Shown: positions 32,884 to 41,762 of the stretch, piece after piece
Numbering within the stretch: the first letter of the stretch is position 1
Layout of the letters: every line of letters starts with the position of its first letter
Assembly (NCBI RefSeq): GCF_001894805.1
Contig: NZ_BCWX01000005.1
Location: forward strand, 248,001 to 312,000
Direction: 5' to 3'
Source: Rhodococcus globerulus NBRC 14531
Lineage (GTDB): Bacteria > Actinomycetota > Actinomycetes > Mycobacteriales > Mycobacteriaceae
Length of the DNA stretch: 64,000 nt
Position numbers and translations under genes: made by a program
The notes under the pieces: generated by a model
What the model was told of the DNA's origin: nothing
The model's input: only the letters and a program-made list of their open reading frames with translations
The model's database searches: none

Positions 32884-33701
32884 AACGCAACCGTTGCGCC
32901 GATCAAACCTTGTGCCTCGTAGATCTTGGCTGCGACTTCGTCTCGCATAGCCACGAACTCGGGGGTCGAACGGACAGCGGTGTCGACGGGTTCGCGATTG
33001 TCACCTTTGAACCACACCTTGCGGTCGTAGATGACGCGACCCGGCCTGGCGCCCATCACAATCACTCGGGTTCCGAGGAAGATCGCCTCTTCCACACTGT
33101 GAGTGACGAAGAAGACCGTCTTACGACGCTCGCGCCACAAGTCGAGCAGTTCGAGCTGCAACTTCTCGCGGGTCATGGCATCGAGTGCACCAAAAGGCTC
33201 GTCCATCAGGATAATTCGCGGGTCTGTGATAAGTACACGCGCAATCTGGCAGCGTTGCTGCTGGCCACCGGACAGCTCGTAGGGCTTACGGTCACCATAC
33301 AACTCCAAGCCGACCATTTCCAGCATCCGATCGGCCTCGGCGGCACGCTCGGCGCGAGGAACTCCCCGCATCTTCAGCCCGAACTCGACGTTCTTCCGCA
33401 CCGACAACCACGGGTACAGATTTGCTTGCTGGAACACCACACCACGATCCGGGTCCGGCCCCTTGATGTGAGTGTTCCCGACCATGATGGTTCCCTCGGT
33501 CGGCGCTTGGAAACCGGCAAGCATTTGGAGGAGCGTCGTCTTGCCACAACCGGACGGTCCGACTACGCAGACAAATTCTTCCGGTTCGAAAGTCAAGCTG
33601 GTGGGGGCCAGCGCGAGTACCGATTCACCTGCGGTGACGTACTCCTTCCGCACTTCGGTGAGTACGACGCGAGTGCTGAGGTCTGTAGCCGTGCTTGTCA
33701 T
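32877..33701 (-). CDS. tauB: ABC transporter ATP-binding protein, taurine/sulfonate type
   Basis: ATPase of 274 residues. Walker A GPSGCGKTT, Q-loop FQQANLYPWLSV, signature LSGGQQQR, Walker B IILMDEPFGALD and switch His THSVEEA; the PWLSV and FGALDAMTRE elements are characteristic of the TauB/SsuB/NrtD group. It drives uptake with the permease and binding protein encoded just upstream (4-base overlap with the binding protein gene). The stop codon lies inside a tandem repeat. Confidence 0.87.
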   Translation of the reverse strand: MTSTATDLSTRVVLTEVRKEYVTAGESVLALAPTSLTFEPEEFVCVVGPSGCGKTTLLQMLAGFQAPTEGTIMVGNTHIKGPDPDRGVVFQQANLYPWLSVRKNVEFGLKMRGVPRAERAAEADRMLEMVGLELYGDRKPYELSGGQQQRCQIARVLITDPRIILMDEPFGALDAMTREKLQLELLDLWRERRKTVFFVTHSVEEAIFLGTRVIVMGARPGRVIYDRKVWFKGDNREPVDTAVRSTPEFVAMRDEVAAKIYEAQGLIGATVALH

Positions 33702-34768
33702 GACTGGCCCACTTTCGTCACTGCGTCCGTGTAGATTCCCTCGGCGTAGGTGCTGCTGGGGCTTACTGCGTCGATGTTTCCCTGCTGCAGCAGGAATTCC
33801 GCAGTGCCGAAAAGACTTTGAGTGAATTCGCCGCCGAGGAAGGCGGGGCCGGCTTGCTCCGCCGCCGAGAGGTACGTGTAGCCCGCCAACTGCGGCTTGA
33901 TGACGTCGGGGGCAATACCGAGTTGAGCAGACATCGATACTGAGGCACCAGTGGGATCGGCGTTGATCCGGCCGGCTGCGTAGTCCTGCAGCTTGGTCCA
34001 CATGAGCATGAATTCCGGATTGGCGGAGACGAATTCAGTGGTAGCACCCGAGAGATCGAACGTGGGCGCGCCCTGTGTCGCAACATCAGCGCTACTCATG
34101 ACGATGTGACCGTCGGCCGTCAGCTTCGACAGCGTCGGATCCCACACCCAGGCCGCGTCGATCTGTCCACCCTGCCACGCTCCGAGCATTGCGTCCGGTT
34201 TCAGACTCATGAGGGTGACATCGGCAGTCATGTTTGCCGCTCCGAGGGCTGCAAGCAGACTGTAGTGCGACGTACTGCCGAACGGTGTCGCGATTTTCTT
34301 GCCCTTCAACCCTTCCAATGTGGTTATCGATGGGTCTTTGACAACGAGGGACTCGGCTTCGCCGATCACGTCCTGGATCCAGACGACCTGCATGGGGATA
34401 TTCAGCGGTGCCGACAACGCCATTGTTGCCGGACTCGACCCCAAGGTTCCCAGATCCAGGCTTCCGGAACCGAAGGCCTGCACTACATCCTGCCCCGAAC
34501 TGAACTTGCTCCACGTGATATCCGCATTGGGCATGCACGCCTCGAGCAGTCCCTGATCCTTGACGATCAGGTCACCGTTCGGAATGTCCTGATACCCGAT
34601 CCGTGCCGATGTAGTCACCGATTCATCCACTGTGACAGGACAACTCACTGAGCTGTCCATCGAGCGGCTCATCTCACCTCGACCCGTTTCCACACACGCG
34701 GTCAAAGTTGTTCCCAGAGCTGCAGCGGAAACCACCGCGATTGCAATTCGCCTCGACTGACCGGTCAT
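33698..34768 (-). CDS. tauA: Taurine/sulfonate-type substrate-binding lipoprotein
   Basis: Lipoprotein of 356 residues with lipobox LTAC (C25). The fold is that of the TauA/SsuA group: an IGYQDIPNGDL opening strand, SSGQDVVQAFGSGSLDLG, LGSSPATMAL, and GKKIATPFGSTSHYSLL, which are the parts lining the ligand cleft in the family. It captures the substrate for TauBC. Overlaps both neighbours by 4 bases. Identification as taurine rather than another sulfonate rests on genomic context (aminotransferase, SDR and TauE-type exporter nearby). Confidence 0.82.
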   Translation of the reverse strand: MTGQSRRIAIAVVSAAALGTTLTACVETGRGEMSRSMDSSVSCPVTVDESVTTSARIGYQDIPNGDLIVKDQGLLEACMPNADITWSKFSSGQDVVQAFGSGSLDLGTLGSSPATMALSAPLNIPMQVVWIQDVIGEAESLVVKDPSITTLEGLKGKKIATPFGSTSHYSLLAALGAANMTADVTLMSLKPDAMLGAWQGGQIDAAWVWDPTLSKLTADGHIVMSSADVATQGAPTFDLSGATTEFVSANPEFMLMWTKLQDYAAGRINADPTGASVSMSAQLGIAPDVIKPQLAGYTYLSAAEQAGPAFLGGEFTQSLFGTAEFLLQQGNIDAVSPSSTYAEGIYTDAVTKVGQS

Positions 34769-35685
34769 GCCTTACCCTTCCATGGTGCTACGAGTGTTCC
34801 GATTGCCTTGATCGCGGAGTCGAGAACAAGTGCGGCGCAACCTATGACGATGATGCATGCGATTGTGAGTGGTGTATTGAGCTGCGTGCCGGCAAGATAG
34901 GCCAACCCGCCGATACCGGGTATGCCGTTGTTGAGTTCCGCGGCCACCACGGTGGTCCACGCAAAGCCGACCGCGATTCGAATACCGTTGATCACTTCCG
35001 GCAGCGTCGACGGAAAGACCACATTGGTCAGTACCTGAGTTCGGCTCGCACCCAGAGCTCGCGCGGCGTTGATCTGATCGACCTTCACCGAGGTGACGCC
35101 GTTGAGTGTGGCTATCGCGATCGGCGGGAAGGCAGCGAGGAACAGCAACCAGATCTTGGAGGTGTCACCGATACCGAACCAGACGATCAGCAGGCCGATA
35201 TAGCCGAGTGGCGGCAACGCACGCAGAAAGTTCAGGTACGGCTCCACGAAGGTTCTGATCGGGACGGACATTCCCATCGCAAAACCGATCAGCGGACCCA
35301 CGATCACGGCCGCGCCGACGCCTGCCGCTATGCGCTGACCGCTGGCGATCAAATGTTCCCAGAGAAAGTAGTTCTGTTCGCCGAGCACTTCGCGGTCGAC
35401 ACCGGGCGCCACCTGATGCCAGGTGTTGGCCCGAATGAACGCATCCCACACCGAACCTGGTGAAGGAAGGAATAATTCGTCGATCACACCGGCTGCGGTA
35501 ACACCCCACCACGCCACGAGGAACGCAACCAGAGCCGCAATCCGGACTCCGATGGAGCGCACCCGTTCCGGTGTGAAGATCGGTGTGCGCTTCTTCGCAG
35601 ACACCGCGGGCGGAGGAGTAGGTACACGCGTAGCTTCTGTTGAACTCGGTGAAGCAGTTGAACTCGGTGAAGCAGTGGTGGTCAT
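34765..35685 (-). CDS. tauC: ABC permease, taurine/sulfonate type
   Basis: Membrane protein of 306 residues. A Ser/Pro/Thr-rich cytoplasmic N-terminus with a short internal duplication (TASPSS twice) precedes about six helices with the binding-protein-dependent permease signature region AARALGASRTQVLTNVVFP. AGGAGG before 35685 sets the start. Start overlaps the SDR stop (ATGA), placing SDR, permease, binding protein and ATPase in one operon. Confidence 0.87.
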   Translation of the reverse strand: MTTTASPSSTASPSSTEATRVPTPPPAVSAKKRTPIFTPERVRSIGVRIAALVAFLVAWWGVTAAGVIDELFLPSPGSVWDAFIRANTWHQVAPGVDREVLGEQNYFLWEHLIASGQRIAAGVGAAVIVGPLIGFAMGMSVPIRTFVEPYLNFLRALPPLGYIGLLIVWFGIGDTSKIWLLFLAAFPPIAIATLNGVTSVKVDQINAARALGASRTQVLTNVVFPSTLPEVINGIRIAVGFAWTTVVAAELNNGIPGIGGLAYLAGTQLNTPLTIACIIVIGCAALVLDSAIKAIGTLVAPWKGKA

Positions 35686-36428
35686 GCCGTCCTCCTGTGC
35701 ACTCGCTGAGCTGAGGTCTGGTCGCGAGCCAGTACAAGCATCGAGTCGACGTTGACTCGGCTCGGGCGGGTCACAACCCAGGCAACGCATTCCGCGATGT
35801 CGTCCGCGGTCAACGGATCGGCGCCGGCGTACACCGCGTCGGCGCGCTCCTTGTCGCCACCGAAGCGCACCATGCTGAACTCCGTCTCCACCATGCCGGG
35901 ATCGATCTGGCAGACGCGGATGGGTTCACCGAGCAGTTCGAGGCGAAGAACCCGAGTGAGCGCTGTCACAGCATGTTTCGCGGCGTTGTACCCACCACCG
36001 CCGAGGTAGGGCTCGCGTCCGGCAATCGACCCGATGGTGACGACAGTAGCGTTTCCGCTCTCACGAAGGCGCGGGAGAAGTCGCTGTGTGACGCGCAGTA
36101 CACCGAGCACGTTGACGTCGAACATCGCGGACCAGTCGGCTTCGTCGGTATCGGCGATACTGTCGGCTCCCAATGCGCCGCCGGCATTGTTGACCAGCAC
36201 GTCACACCGCTCGATCGACGCGCAGAAGGCGTCGACCGATTCGACGTCCGTCACATCGAGAGACAGAGCGCGAGCACCTGTTTCACGTGCCAACTCCTCG
36301 AGTCGATCCATTCTGCGTGCACCCATCACCACGTCGAAACCCTCTTTGACGAGGTGGCGCACCGTAGCGGCACCGATGCCGCTGCTGGCCCCGGTGACCA
36401 CGGCAACTGGAGCTTTCATGACGGACAT
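35682..36428 (-). CDS. SDR oxidoreductase, candidate sulfoacetaldehyde reductase (IsfD-like)
   Basis: Classical SDR of 248 residues: TGASSGIG cofactor motif, a basic GARRMDR after the second strand (points to NADPH), NNAG, catalytic YNAAK. First gene of the operon that continues with the taurine-type ABC transporter; GAGGAG lies before the start. In Chromohalobacter and Klebsiella an SDR of this size (IsfD) reduces sulfoacetaldehyde from taurine to isethionate, and the surrounding genes here match that pathway. The SDR call is firm, the substrate is inferred from context. Confidence 0.82.
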   Translation of the reverse strand: MSVMKAPVAVVTGASSGIGAATVRHLVKEGFDVVMGARRMDRLEELARETGARALSLDVTDVESVDAFCASIERCDVLVNNAGGALGADSIADTDEADWSAMFDVNVLGVLRVTQRLLPRLRESGNATVVTIGSIAGREPYLGGGGYNAAKHAVTALTRVLRLELLGEPIRVCQIDPGMVETEFSMVRFGGDKERADAVYAGADPLTADDIAECVAWVVTRPSRVNVDSMLVLARDQTSAQRVHRRTA

Positions 36429-36528
36429 AGTTGTGAACTCCTCGATGAATGATGTTTCGGCCCTGAGAGATCCGCAGACACGAGATCCCGACGGCGGTGA
36501 ATGAACTGCTCACCAGTGTGCTCGTGAT

Positions 36529-36536
36529 CTGGCCCC
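36529..36536. promoter_or_regulatory. CTGGCCCC box, MocR-regulator site candidate
   Basis: One of three copies of this octamer in promoter regions of the taurine-type locus (others at 36622 and 40856). Here it is followed seven bases on by CCAG. MocR/TauR-type regulators bind CTGG-starting boxes; assignment is inference. Confidence 0.35.
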
Positions 36537-36621
36537 CACTCCAGTGCCACCTGCGTGGTGAATTTCTCGGGCCAGTCGTAACGTAGCCGTCTCGTGTTAA
36601 CGCGAAGGTTCCATCGTGTAA

Positions 36622-36629
36622 CTGGCCCC
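36622..36629. promoter_or_regulatory. CTGGCCCC box, MocR-regulator site candidate
   Basis: Second copy, 100 bp upstream of the aminotransferase start; two further CTGG motifs follow within 35 bp (GAATCTGGATCTGG). Confidence 0.35.
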
Positions 36630-36729
36630 AGGAGATGCCCTCGAATCTGGATCTGGCGCAGGACCACAGCCATTCCCCATCCTTGAGTGGACTGAAGAAG
36701 TTCCAACCCTCGATCAGGAGGTTTCTGCC

Positions 36730-38082
36730 ATGGCAGCTCCCGCAATCAGCACGTCACAACGCACGTACGAGTTGGATCGCGCACACGTCTTTCACTCATG
36801 GTCGGCACAGAAATCCTTGCAGCCCATGGTGGTCGAGCGCACAGACGGCTGCTACCTGTGGGACGGCGACGGCAAGGAATACCTCGATTTCTCGTCGCAA
36901 CTCGTGTACACGAACGTCGGTCACCAGCATCCCAAGGTTGTCGCGGCGGTACAGGAGCAGGCTGCGAAGCTCTGCACCATCGCGCCGGCGCACGCAAACG
37001 AGGCTCGGTCCGAGGCAGCGCGTCTGATCGCCGAGATTTCACCCGAAGGAATGGACCGGGTGTTCTTCACCAGCGGCGGCGCAGACTCCAACGAGCACGC
37101 AATTCGCATGGCGCGCTTGCATACCGGTCGCTACAAGATCCTTTCGGCGTACCGCTCGTACCACGGCGCTACTGCCGAGACGATCAACCTGTCGGGCGAT
37201 CACCGCCGGTGGCCGAACGATTACGGAAACTCGGGCGCCGTTCATTTCCACGGACCTTTCCTGTACCGATCCGAATTCCGTTCCGAGACAGAGGAACAGG
37301 AATGTGAGCGAGCTCTCGAACATCTCGAAACTCTGATCCGCTTCGAAGGTCCGGCCGCGTTTGCCGCGATCATCGTCGAATCCGTTCCCGGCACCTCCGG
37401 CATCATGCCGCCGCCGCCCGGATATCTGAAGGGTGTTCGTGACATCTGCGACCGATACGGCATCGTCATGATCTGCGACGAGGTCATGTCCGGCTTCGGC
37501 CGCACGGGCGCCTGGCTGGCAATCGACCATTACGACGTTGTCCCCGATCTCATCACGTTTGCCAAGGGTGTGAACTCCGGTTACGTGCCCCTGGGCGGAG
37601 TCATCGTCGGCGAGAAGATCTACAACTCGTTTGCCGAGCGTCCGTACCCCGGCGGCATGACGTACTCCGGCCACCCGCTCGCCTGCGCCGCAGCGGTGGC
37701 CACCATCACCACGATGCACGAGGAGCGCATAGTCGAGAACGCAGAGTTCATCGGTCGCACGTCACTCGGACCGGGCCTACGCGCTCTCGCGGACAAGCAC
37801 CCGAGCATCGGGGACGTCCGCGGTCTCGGAGTCTTCTGGGCACTCGATCTCGTGACGAACCGCGAGACGCGCGAGCCCCTGTCACCGTATGGCGGCACCA
37901 ACGCCGCGATCGGCCAGACGATGGCCGCCGCCCGCGACGCCGGACTGCTCGTCTTCAACAACTACCACCGCATCCACGTCGTCCCGCCGTGCACCGTGAC
38001 GCCGACGCAGGTCGACGCCGCACTCGCCATGCTCGACACTGCCCTCGACGTGGCCGATTCCTACTACGACGGTCCCCGGTGA
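36730..38082 (+). CDS. Class III PLP aminotransferase, candidate taurine:2-oxoglutarate/pyruvate aminotransferase
   Basis: Protein of 450 residues of the omega-amino acid aminotransferase group (fold type I). Seen: the SSQLVYTNVGHQHP N-terminal pattern, SGGADSNEHAIRMAR (phosphate-cup region), YRSYHGAT, the ICDEVMSGFGRTG stretch with the PLP-contacting Asp, and the Schiff-base Lys in FAKGVNSG. It would move the amino group of taurine (or a similar omega-amine) to an oxo acid, giving sulfoacetaldehyde. AGGAGG eight bases upstream. Coupled (GTGA) to a glutamate-type dehydrogenase that could recycle the amino acceptor. Divergent from the SDR/tauCAB operon. Confidence 0.85.
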   Translation: MAAPAISTSQRTYELDRAHVFHSWSAQKSLQPMVVERTDGCYLWDGDGKEYLDFSSQLVYTNVGHQHPKVVAAVQEQAAKLCTIAPAHANEARSEAARLIAEISPEGMDRVFFTSGGADSNEHAIRMARLHTGRYKILSAYRSYHGATAETINLSGDHRRWPNDYGNSGAVHFHGPFLYRSEFRSETEEQECERALEHLETLIRFEGPAAFAAIIVESVPGTSGIMPPPPGYLKGVRDICDRYGIVMICDEVMSGFGRTGAWLAIDHYDVVPDLITFAKGVNSGYVPLGGVIVGEKIYNSFAERPYPGGMTYSGHPLACAAAVATITTMHEERIVENAEFIGRTSLGPGLRALADKHPSIGDVRGLGVFWALDLVTNRETREPLSPYGGTNAAIGQTMAAARDAGLLVFNNYHRIHVVPPCTVTPTQVDAALAMLDTALDVADSYYDGPR

Positions 38083-39338
38083 CAGCCTCGGCCGTCCACG
38101 CCAGTGCGCTCGACGACGCGCGCACGCAACTCGCGGAGGCAGTGGCGGCCCTGGGCTACCCGGACGGCCTGCACCGCATCCTCGGGTCCGCCAGACGTGA
38201 GACGACGGTCAGCGTTCCGCTGGTCCGCGACAACGGCGACGTTGAAGTGTTCACCGGATACCGCGTGCAGCACAGCATCGCGCGCGGACCGGCGAAGGGC
38301 GGGATCCGGTACAGCGCCGGAGTGAATCTTGACGAAGTGCGGGCTCTCGCAATGTGGATGACGTGGAAATGCGCGCTCCTCGATATTCCGTACGGCGGGG
38401 CAAAAGGTGGGGTGGACGTCGATCCCCTGACTCTCTCCCCGGCCGAACTCGAACGACTGACCCGGACGTACACCCAGGGAATCTCACCCGTCATCGGACC
38501 GGACAACGATATTCCCGCTCCGGACGTCGGCACCGACGAGCAGACGATGGCCTGGATGATGGACGCCTACTCCGCAACTCGGGGCCGTGGTGTCCCGGGC
38601 GTGGTGACGGGCAAACCGCTTGATCTCGGCGGTTCGCTCGGCCGCCGGACGTCAACCTCACGCGGTGTTGCGCACATCGCGTTGTTGGCTCTGAAAAAGG
38701 CAGGCATAGAACCGAACTCGGCCACCTCCGTCGTCCAGGGATACGGCAAGGTGGGAGCCGACGCTGCCGACTACCTCGGCGACGCGGGAGTCCGGATCAT
38801 CTCTGTCAGCGACAGATTCGGCGCGGTGCACAACGCCGACGGATTGAACCTGCCCCTTCTGCGAGCCCACGTCACCGAGCACGGTTCCGTCGCAGGCTTC
38901 CCCGGAGGTGAGCAGATCGACCCCGCTGCCGTTCTCGAACTGGATGTCGACCTCCTGGTTCCCGCTGCGGTTGAAGGAGTTATCCACGGCGGCAACGCAC
39001 ATCGCATCCAGGCACGTATTGTCGTGGAGGGTGCAAACGGGCCAACCACCGCCGAGGCCGACGCCGCACTCGAGCGAGCGGGAGTGTTGGTGGTCCCGGA
39101 CATCCTGGCCAACGCCGGCGGAGTGGTCGTGTCCTACTTCGAATGGGTTCAGGCACAACAGGGTTACTGGTGGACTCTCCCCGAAGTAGAACGGGGACTC
39201 GATGATCGGATGACTGCAGCCTGGGCTGCGGTACTGGATCAGGCTGGTGCTACCGGCACCACGCTCCGACGCGCCGCGATGACCCTGGCAGTCGGTCGCG
39301 TCGCTCGGGCCCACCGCGCGCGGGGCCTCACTCACTGA
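38079..39338 (+). CDS. Glu/Leu/Phe/Val family amino acid dehydrogenase
   Basis: Protein of 419 residues, the size of NAD-type glutamate dehydrogenases. Substrate-site features: GPAKGGIRY, the KCALLDIPYGGAKGG stretch with catalytic Lys, PAPDVGTDEQTMAWM, and a Rossmann motif QGYGKVG; SLGRRTSTSRG corresponds to the SxGRxxATGxG loop. It interconverts glutamate with 2-oxoglutarate and ammonium. GTG start overlaps the aminotransferase stop by 4 bases. Next to a transaminase, it would regenerate 2-oxoglutarate and release ammonium for growth. Its last 11 bp overlap the end of the convergent MocR gene. Confidence 0.88.
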   Translation: MTASAVHASALDDARTQLAEAVAALGYPDGLHRILGSARRETTVSVPLVRDNGDVEVFTGYRVQHSIARGPAKGGIRYSAGVNLDEVRALAMWMTWKCALLDIPYGGAKGGVDVDPLTLSPAELERLTRTYTQGISPVIGPDNDIPAPDVGTDEQTMAWMMDAYSATRGRGVPGVVTGKPLDLGGSLGRRTSTSRGVAHIALLALKKAGIEPNSATSVVQGYGKVGADAADYLGDAGVRIISVSDRFGAVHNADGLNLPLLRAHVTEHGSVAGFPGGEQIDPAAVLELDVDLLVPAAVEGVIHGGNAHRIQARIVVEGANGPTTAEADAALERAGVLVVPDILANAGGVVVSYFEWVQAQQGYWWTLPEVERGLDDRMTAAWAAVLDQAGATGTTLRRAAMTLAVGRVARAHRARGLTH

Positions 39339-40839
39339 TCCGGCGAGACTCATCCAGTAGTCGGTGAGCAATTCCTCCAAGCAGTGCGATGCCCGGTTCG
39401 ATCGAATTCTGGTCTATCGAACCGAAACCCAGTCGCAGGCAGTTTCGGGAGCCTGTCCCCGGAAAGAAGTAGCGGGAGCCGTCGGCCACCAGGATCCCCT
39501 GCAGGGCTGCACGTTCCGTGAGTTCGGCAGCGTCAAGATCCTCCGGGCCGGTGTACCAGACACTGACACCGCCCGGAGGAAACGACGGCGTCTCAACTCG
39601 TGGCATGTACTTGTTGATCGACTCGGTAATGATTTCCCAGTTCTGCTTGAGCCGACGACGATGCGAGCGCAACACCTTGTGGTAATCACCGGACATGATG
39701 AACAACGCCAGCGACCGCTGAATATGTCCCGGAAGATGTTTGGTTCGATGGTGCCGTTCTGCTCGAAGTGCCGCAATGACAGGCGGATCCGCCACGATGT
39801 ACCCGATGCGCAGGCCGGCCGAGAGAAACTTCGAGAAGGAACCGAGGTAGATCACCCGGCGGTTGTCCCCCAAGGATTTGAGGGACGGAGTCGGCCTCCC
39901 ACGAAAGCGGAATTCGCTGTCATAGTCGTCTTCGATCACAAAACCGTTTCTCTCCTCCAACAATTCCAGGAGCAGCTTGCGGCGAGGCAGGCTCAATGTG
40001 ACGTTGGTGGGGTGGTGATGACTCGGCGTGAGATACATGGCGTCGAAGACAGTCGATCGGTCGAACACCGCCCCACGCCCGTCAACGGGAATGGGAGACA
40101 GTTCCACACCGGAGCGCTTGAAAATGTGCATAGCGTCGAGGTATCCGGGGTTCTCGAAGCCCATGATCTTGTCGGGTCGCAACAGTACGTCGGCAATCAG
40201 CGACAGCCCCTGCTGAGTTCCACTGGTCACCAAGATCTCGTCAGCCGCTGCTTCGATGCCTCGCGACGGGAGAATTTCCTTGCGCAGCGCCTCCACCAGC
40301 AGTGGATCGTCCTGATCGACGGCGTCACGCACGCTGTATCGCAGATGCGGGCCCGTCATCGCCTCACTCGCCGCGCGCAACCAACCGCGGACCGGGAAGG
40401 AGCGCAGTTCGGGCTGAGAACTGATGAACGGGTACGGATAGTCGAAGGCGTCGGGATGGCCCAGAGTTCGGGTGAACTCGACGCTCTCGCGGGGCTGGAG
40501 CAATGTAGACCAGTCAACTGGCGGAGCGGGCCGCGACGACTCTGCAGAAGGTGTTCGAGTGAGCGGGGCTGCCGCGTAAAGACCACTGCGAGGACGACTC
40601 TCGATTACTCCGAGCGCGATCAGCTCGTCATAGGCCGCTGCCACCGTATTTCGGGAAACGCCAAGTTCCTGCGCCAGGTAGCGCGTCGACGGCATGGGTC
40701 GACCACCGTCGAACACTCCACGTGCAAGCAGGTCTTCGAGCATGGCCCGCACGCGCCGGTACATCGGCGTGTTGGTGGCCGAGTCGAGATACGCCGACCT
40801 GCCCTCGAGGAACTCTCCGAGATTTTCGTGTGATCGCAA
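39328..40839 (-). CDS. MocR-family PLP-dependent regulator (TauR/PdxR-like)
   Basis: Protein of 503 residues. An N-terminal GntR winged helix (about residues 20-90: PSTRYLAQELGVSRNTVAAAYDEL) is joined by a linker to a fold-type I aminotransferase-like domain with the PLP Lys in GSFSKFLSAGLRIGY and VIEDDYDSEFRF. Members sense PLP adducts of amines such as taurine or GABA. The TTG start at 40839 is chosen because AGGAGG lies six bases upstream; a frame to 40980 would run into the TauE gene. Divergent from the TauE-type gene and likely regulator of the whole taurine-type locus. Confidence 0.85.
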   Translation of the reverse strand: MRSHENLGEFLEGRSAYLDSATNTPMYRRVRAMLEDLLARGVFDGGRPMPSTRYLAQELGVSRNTVAAAYDELIALGVIESRPRSGLYAAAPLTRTPSAESSRPAPPVDWSTLLQPRESVEFTRTLGHPDAFDYPYPFISSQPELRSFPVRGWLRAASEAMTGPHLRYSVRDAVDQDDPLLVEALRKEILPSRGIEAAADEILVTSGTQQGLSLIADVLLRPDKIMGFENPGYLDAMHIFKRSGVELSPIPVDGRGAVFDRSTVFDAMYLTPSHHHPTNVTLSLPRRKLLLELLEERNGFVIEDDYDSEFRFRGRPTPSLKSLGDNRRVIYLGSFSKFLSAGLRIGYIVADPPVIAALRAERHHRTKHLPGHIQRSLALFIMSGDYHKVLRSHRRRLKQNWEIITESINKYMPRVETPSFPPGGVSVWYTGPEDLDAAELTERAALQGILVADGSRYFFPGTGSRNCLRLGFGSIDQNSIEPGIALLGGIAHRLLDESRRISE

Positions 40840-40855
40840 CCTGCTCCTCCTGATT

Positions 40856-40863
40856 CTGGCCCC
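40856..40863. promoter_or_regulatory. CTGGCCCC box between regulator and exporter genes
   Basis: Third copy of the octamer, in the 56-bp gap between the divergent MocR gene and the TauE-type gene. A further CTGG lies at about 40881. Confidence 0.35.
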
Positions 40864-40895
40864 ATTAATGCTCCCACGATCTGGATCTTCCGTCA

Positions 40896-41642
40896 GTGCC
40901 AGATCGCCCAGAGAATGGGATTGTGATTCTTCTCCTGGTTGCCTGCGTACTTGTTGCCTCCTCGGCGATTCAATCGGCAACCGGCTCGGGTTTCGGCTTG
41001 ATCGCCGGACCCGCCCTTATTCTGATTGCCCCGTGGCTTGTTCCAGCCCCGCTACTGATTCTCACCATCCCGATAATGCTGATGGTGGCGGCGCGAGAAC
41101 GCGGGCATTGCGACACACGCACGGTCGGAATCGCGACCGCCACAATGATTCCCGGTATCGCCGCAGGCCTATGGGTCATACAGCGCGTTGAAACGGCGTC
41201 CGTTCAACTCCTGGTGGCCGTTCTCGCGCTGGCAGCAGGGGCGGTGATGCTCGCGGGTAAGTCCGTGACCGGATCACGGCGAACCCTGGCCGGCGCCGGG
41301 GCCGCGGCCGGGTTCATGGGCGCATTGGCCGCGATGCCCGGCCCACCGCTGTCGCTGACCTATCGGCCGAACGATGCTGCCGCCCTGCGATCTACGTTGT
41401 CGACGATCTTTCTTGTCATGGCTGCGGCGACGCTTATCGCACTCCAGTTCCAGATCGGTGTTACCGGAAGCGAATTGCTTGCCGCACTCGCATTGTCTCC
41501 ACTGCTGGTGTGTGGACACCTGCTCGGCTCGTACCTGGCGCGGCGGATCTCCCTGGCGGTCTTGAGTCGCACAACCACCTACATCATCCTCGCCGCGGCA
41601 ACCGTGCTGTTAGCCAAAAGCGTAGCCGGACTGGCCATGTGA
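40896..41642 (+). CDS. TauE/SafE-family anion exporter (candidate isethionate/sulfite exporter)
   Basis: Membrane protein of 248 residues with about seven to eight helices. The opening GSGFGLIAGPAL and internal GAAAGFMGALAAMPGPPLSL stretches give the two-repeat TauE/SafE (DUF81) pattern. Family members export sulfite, sulfoacetate or isethionate during sulfonate metabolism. The GTG at 40896 is tentative; a GTG at 40923 just before the first helix is possible. Divergent from the MocR regulator and one gene beyond the aminotransferase/dehydrogenase pair, which supports an exporter for the sulfonated end product. Confidence 0.8.
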   Translation: MPDRPENGIVILLLVACVLVASSAIQSATGSGFGLIAGPALILIAPWLVPAPLLILTIPIMLMVAARERGHCDTRTVGIATATMIPGIAAGLWVIQRVETASVQLLVAVLALAAGAVMLAGKSVTGSRRTLAGAGAAAGFMGALAAMPGPPLSLTYRPNDAAALRSTLSTIFLVMAAATLIALQFQIGVTGSELLAALALSPLLVCGHLLGSYLARRISLAVLSRTTTYIILAAATVLLAKSVAGLAM

Positions 41643-41762
41643 ATCCGAGTTTTAACCCTGCGGCCACCTGGACGTCTGTCCTATGGCCACCTACGGACGC
41701 TTAGCCGATCTAACTTCCTGTTCGTCGTGCCATTTCGGCGCGAGCAGAAAGGACTCATCACC

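Larger units (their letters stand above)
36429..36729. other. 301-bp divergent promoter region of the taurine-type locus
   Basis: Lies between the SDR/tauCAB operon and the aminotransferase/dehydrogenase operon. It contains two CTGGCCCC octamers (36529, 36622), a GTTAAC-containing stretch near 36597, and AGGAGG at 36716-36721 for the aminotransferase. No gene is evident inside it. Confidence 0.6.

Noticed and set aside
36279..36294. TGTTTCACGTG within the SDR gene, resembling parS
   Set aside because: Only the left half and core match; the right half (CCAAC) departs from AAACA, unlike the site at 49873.
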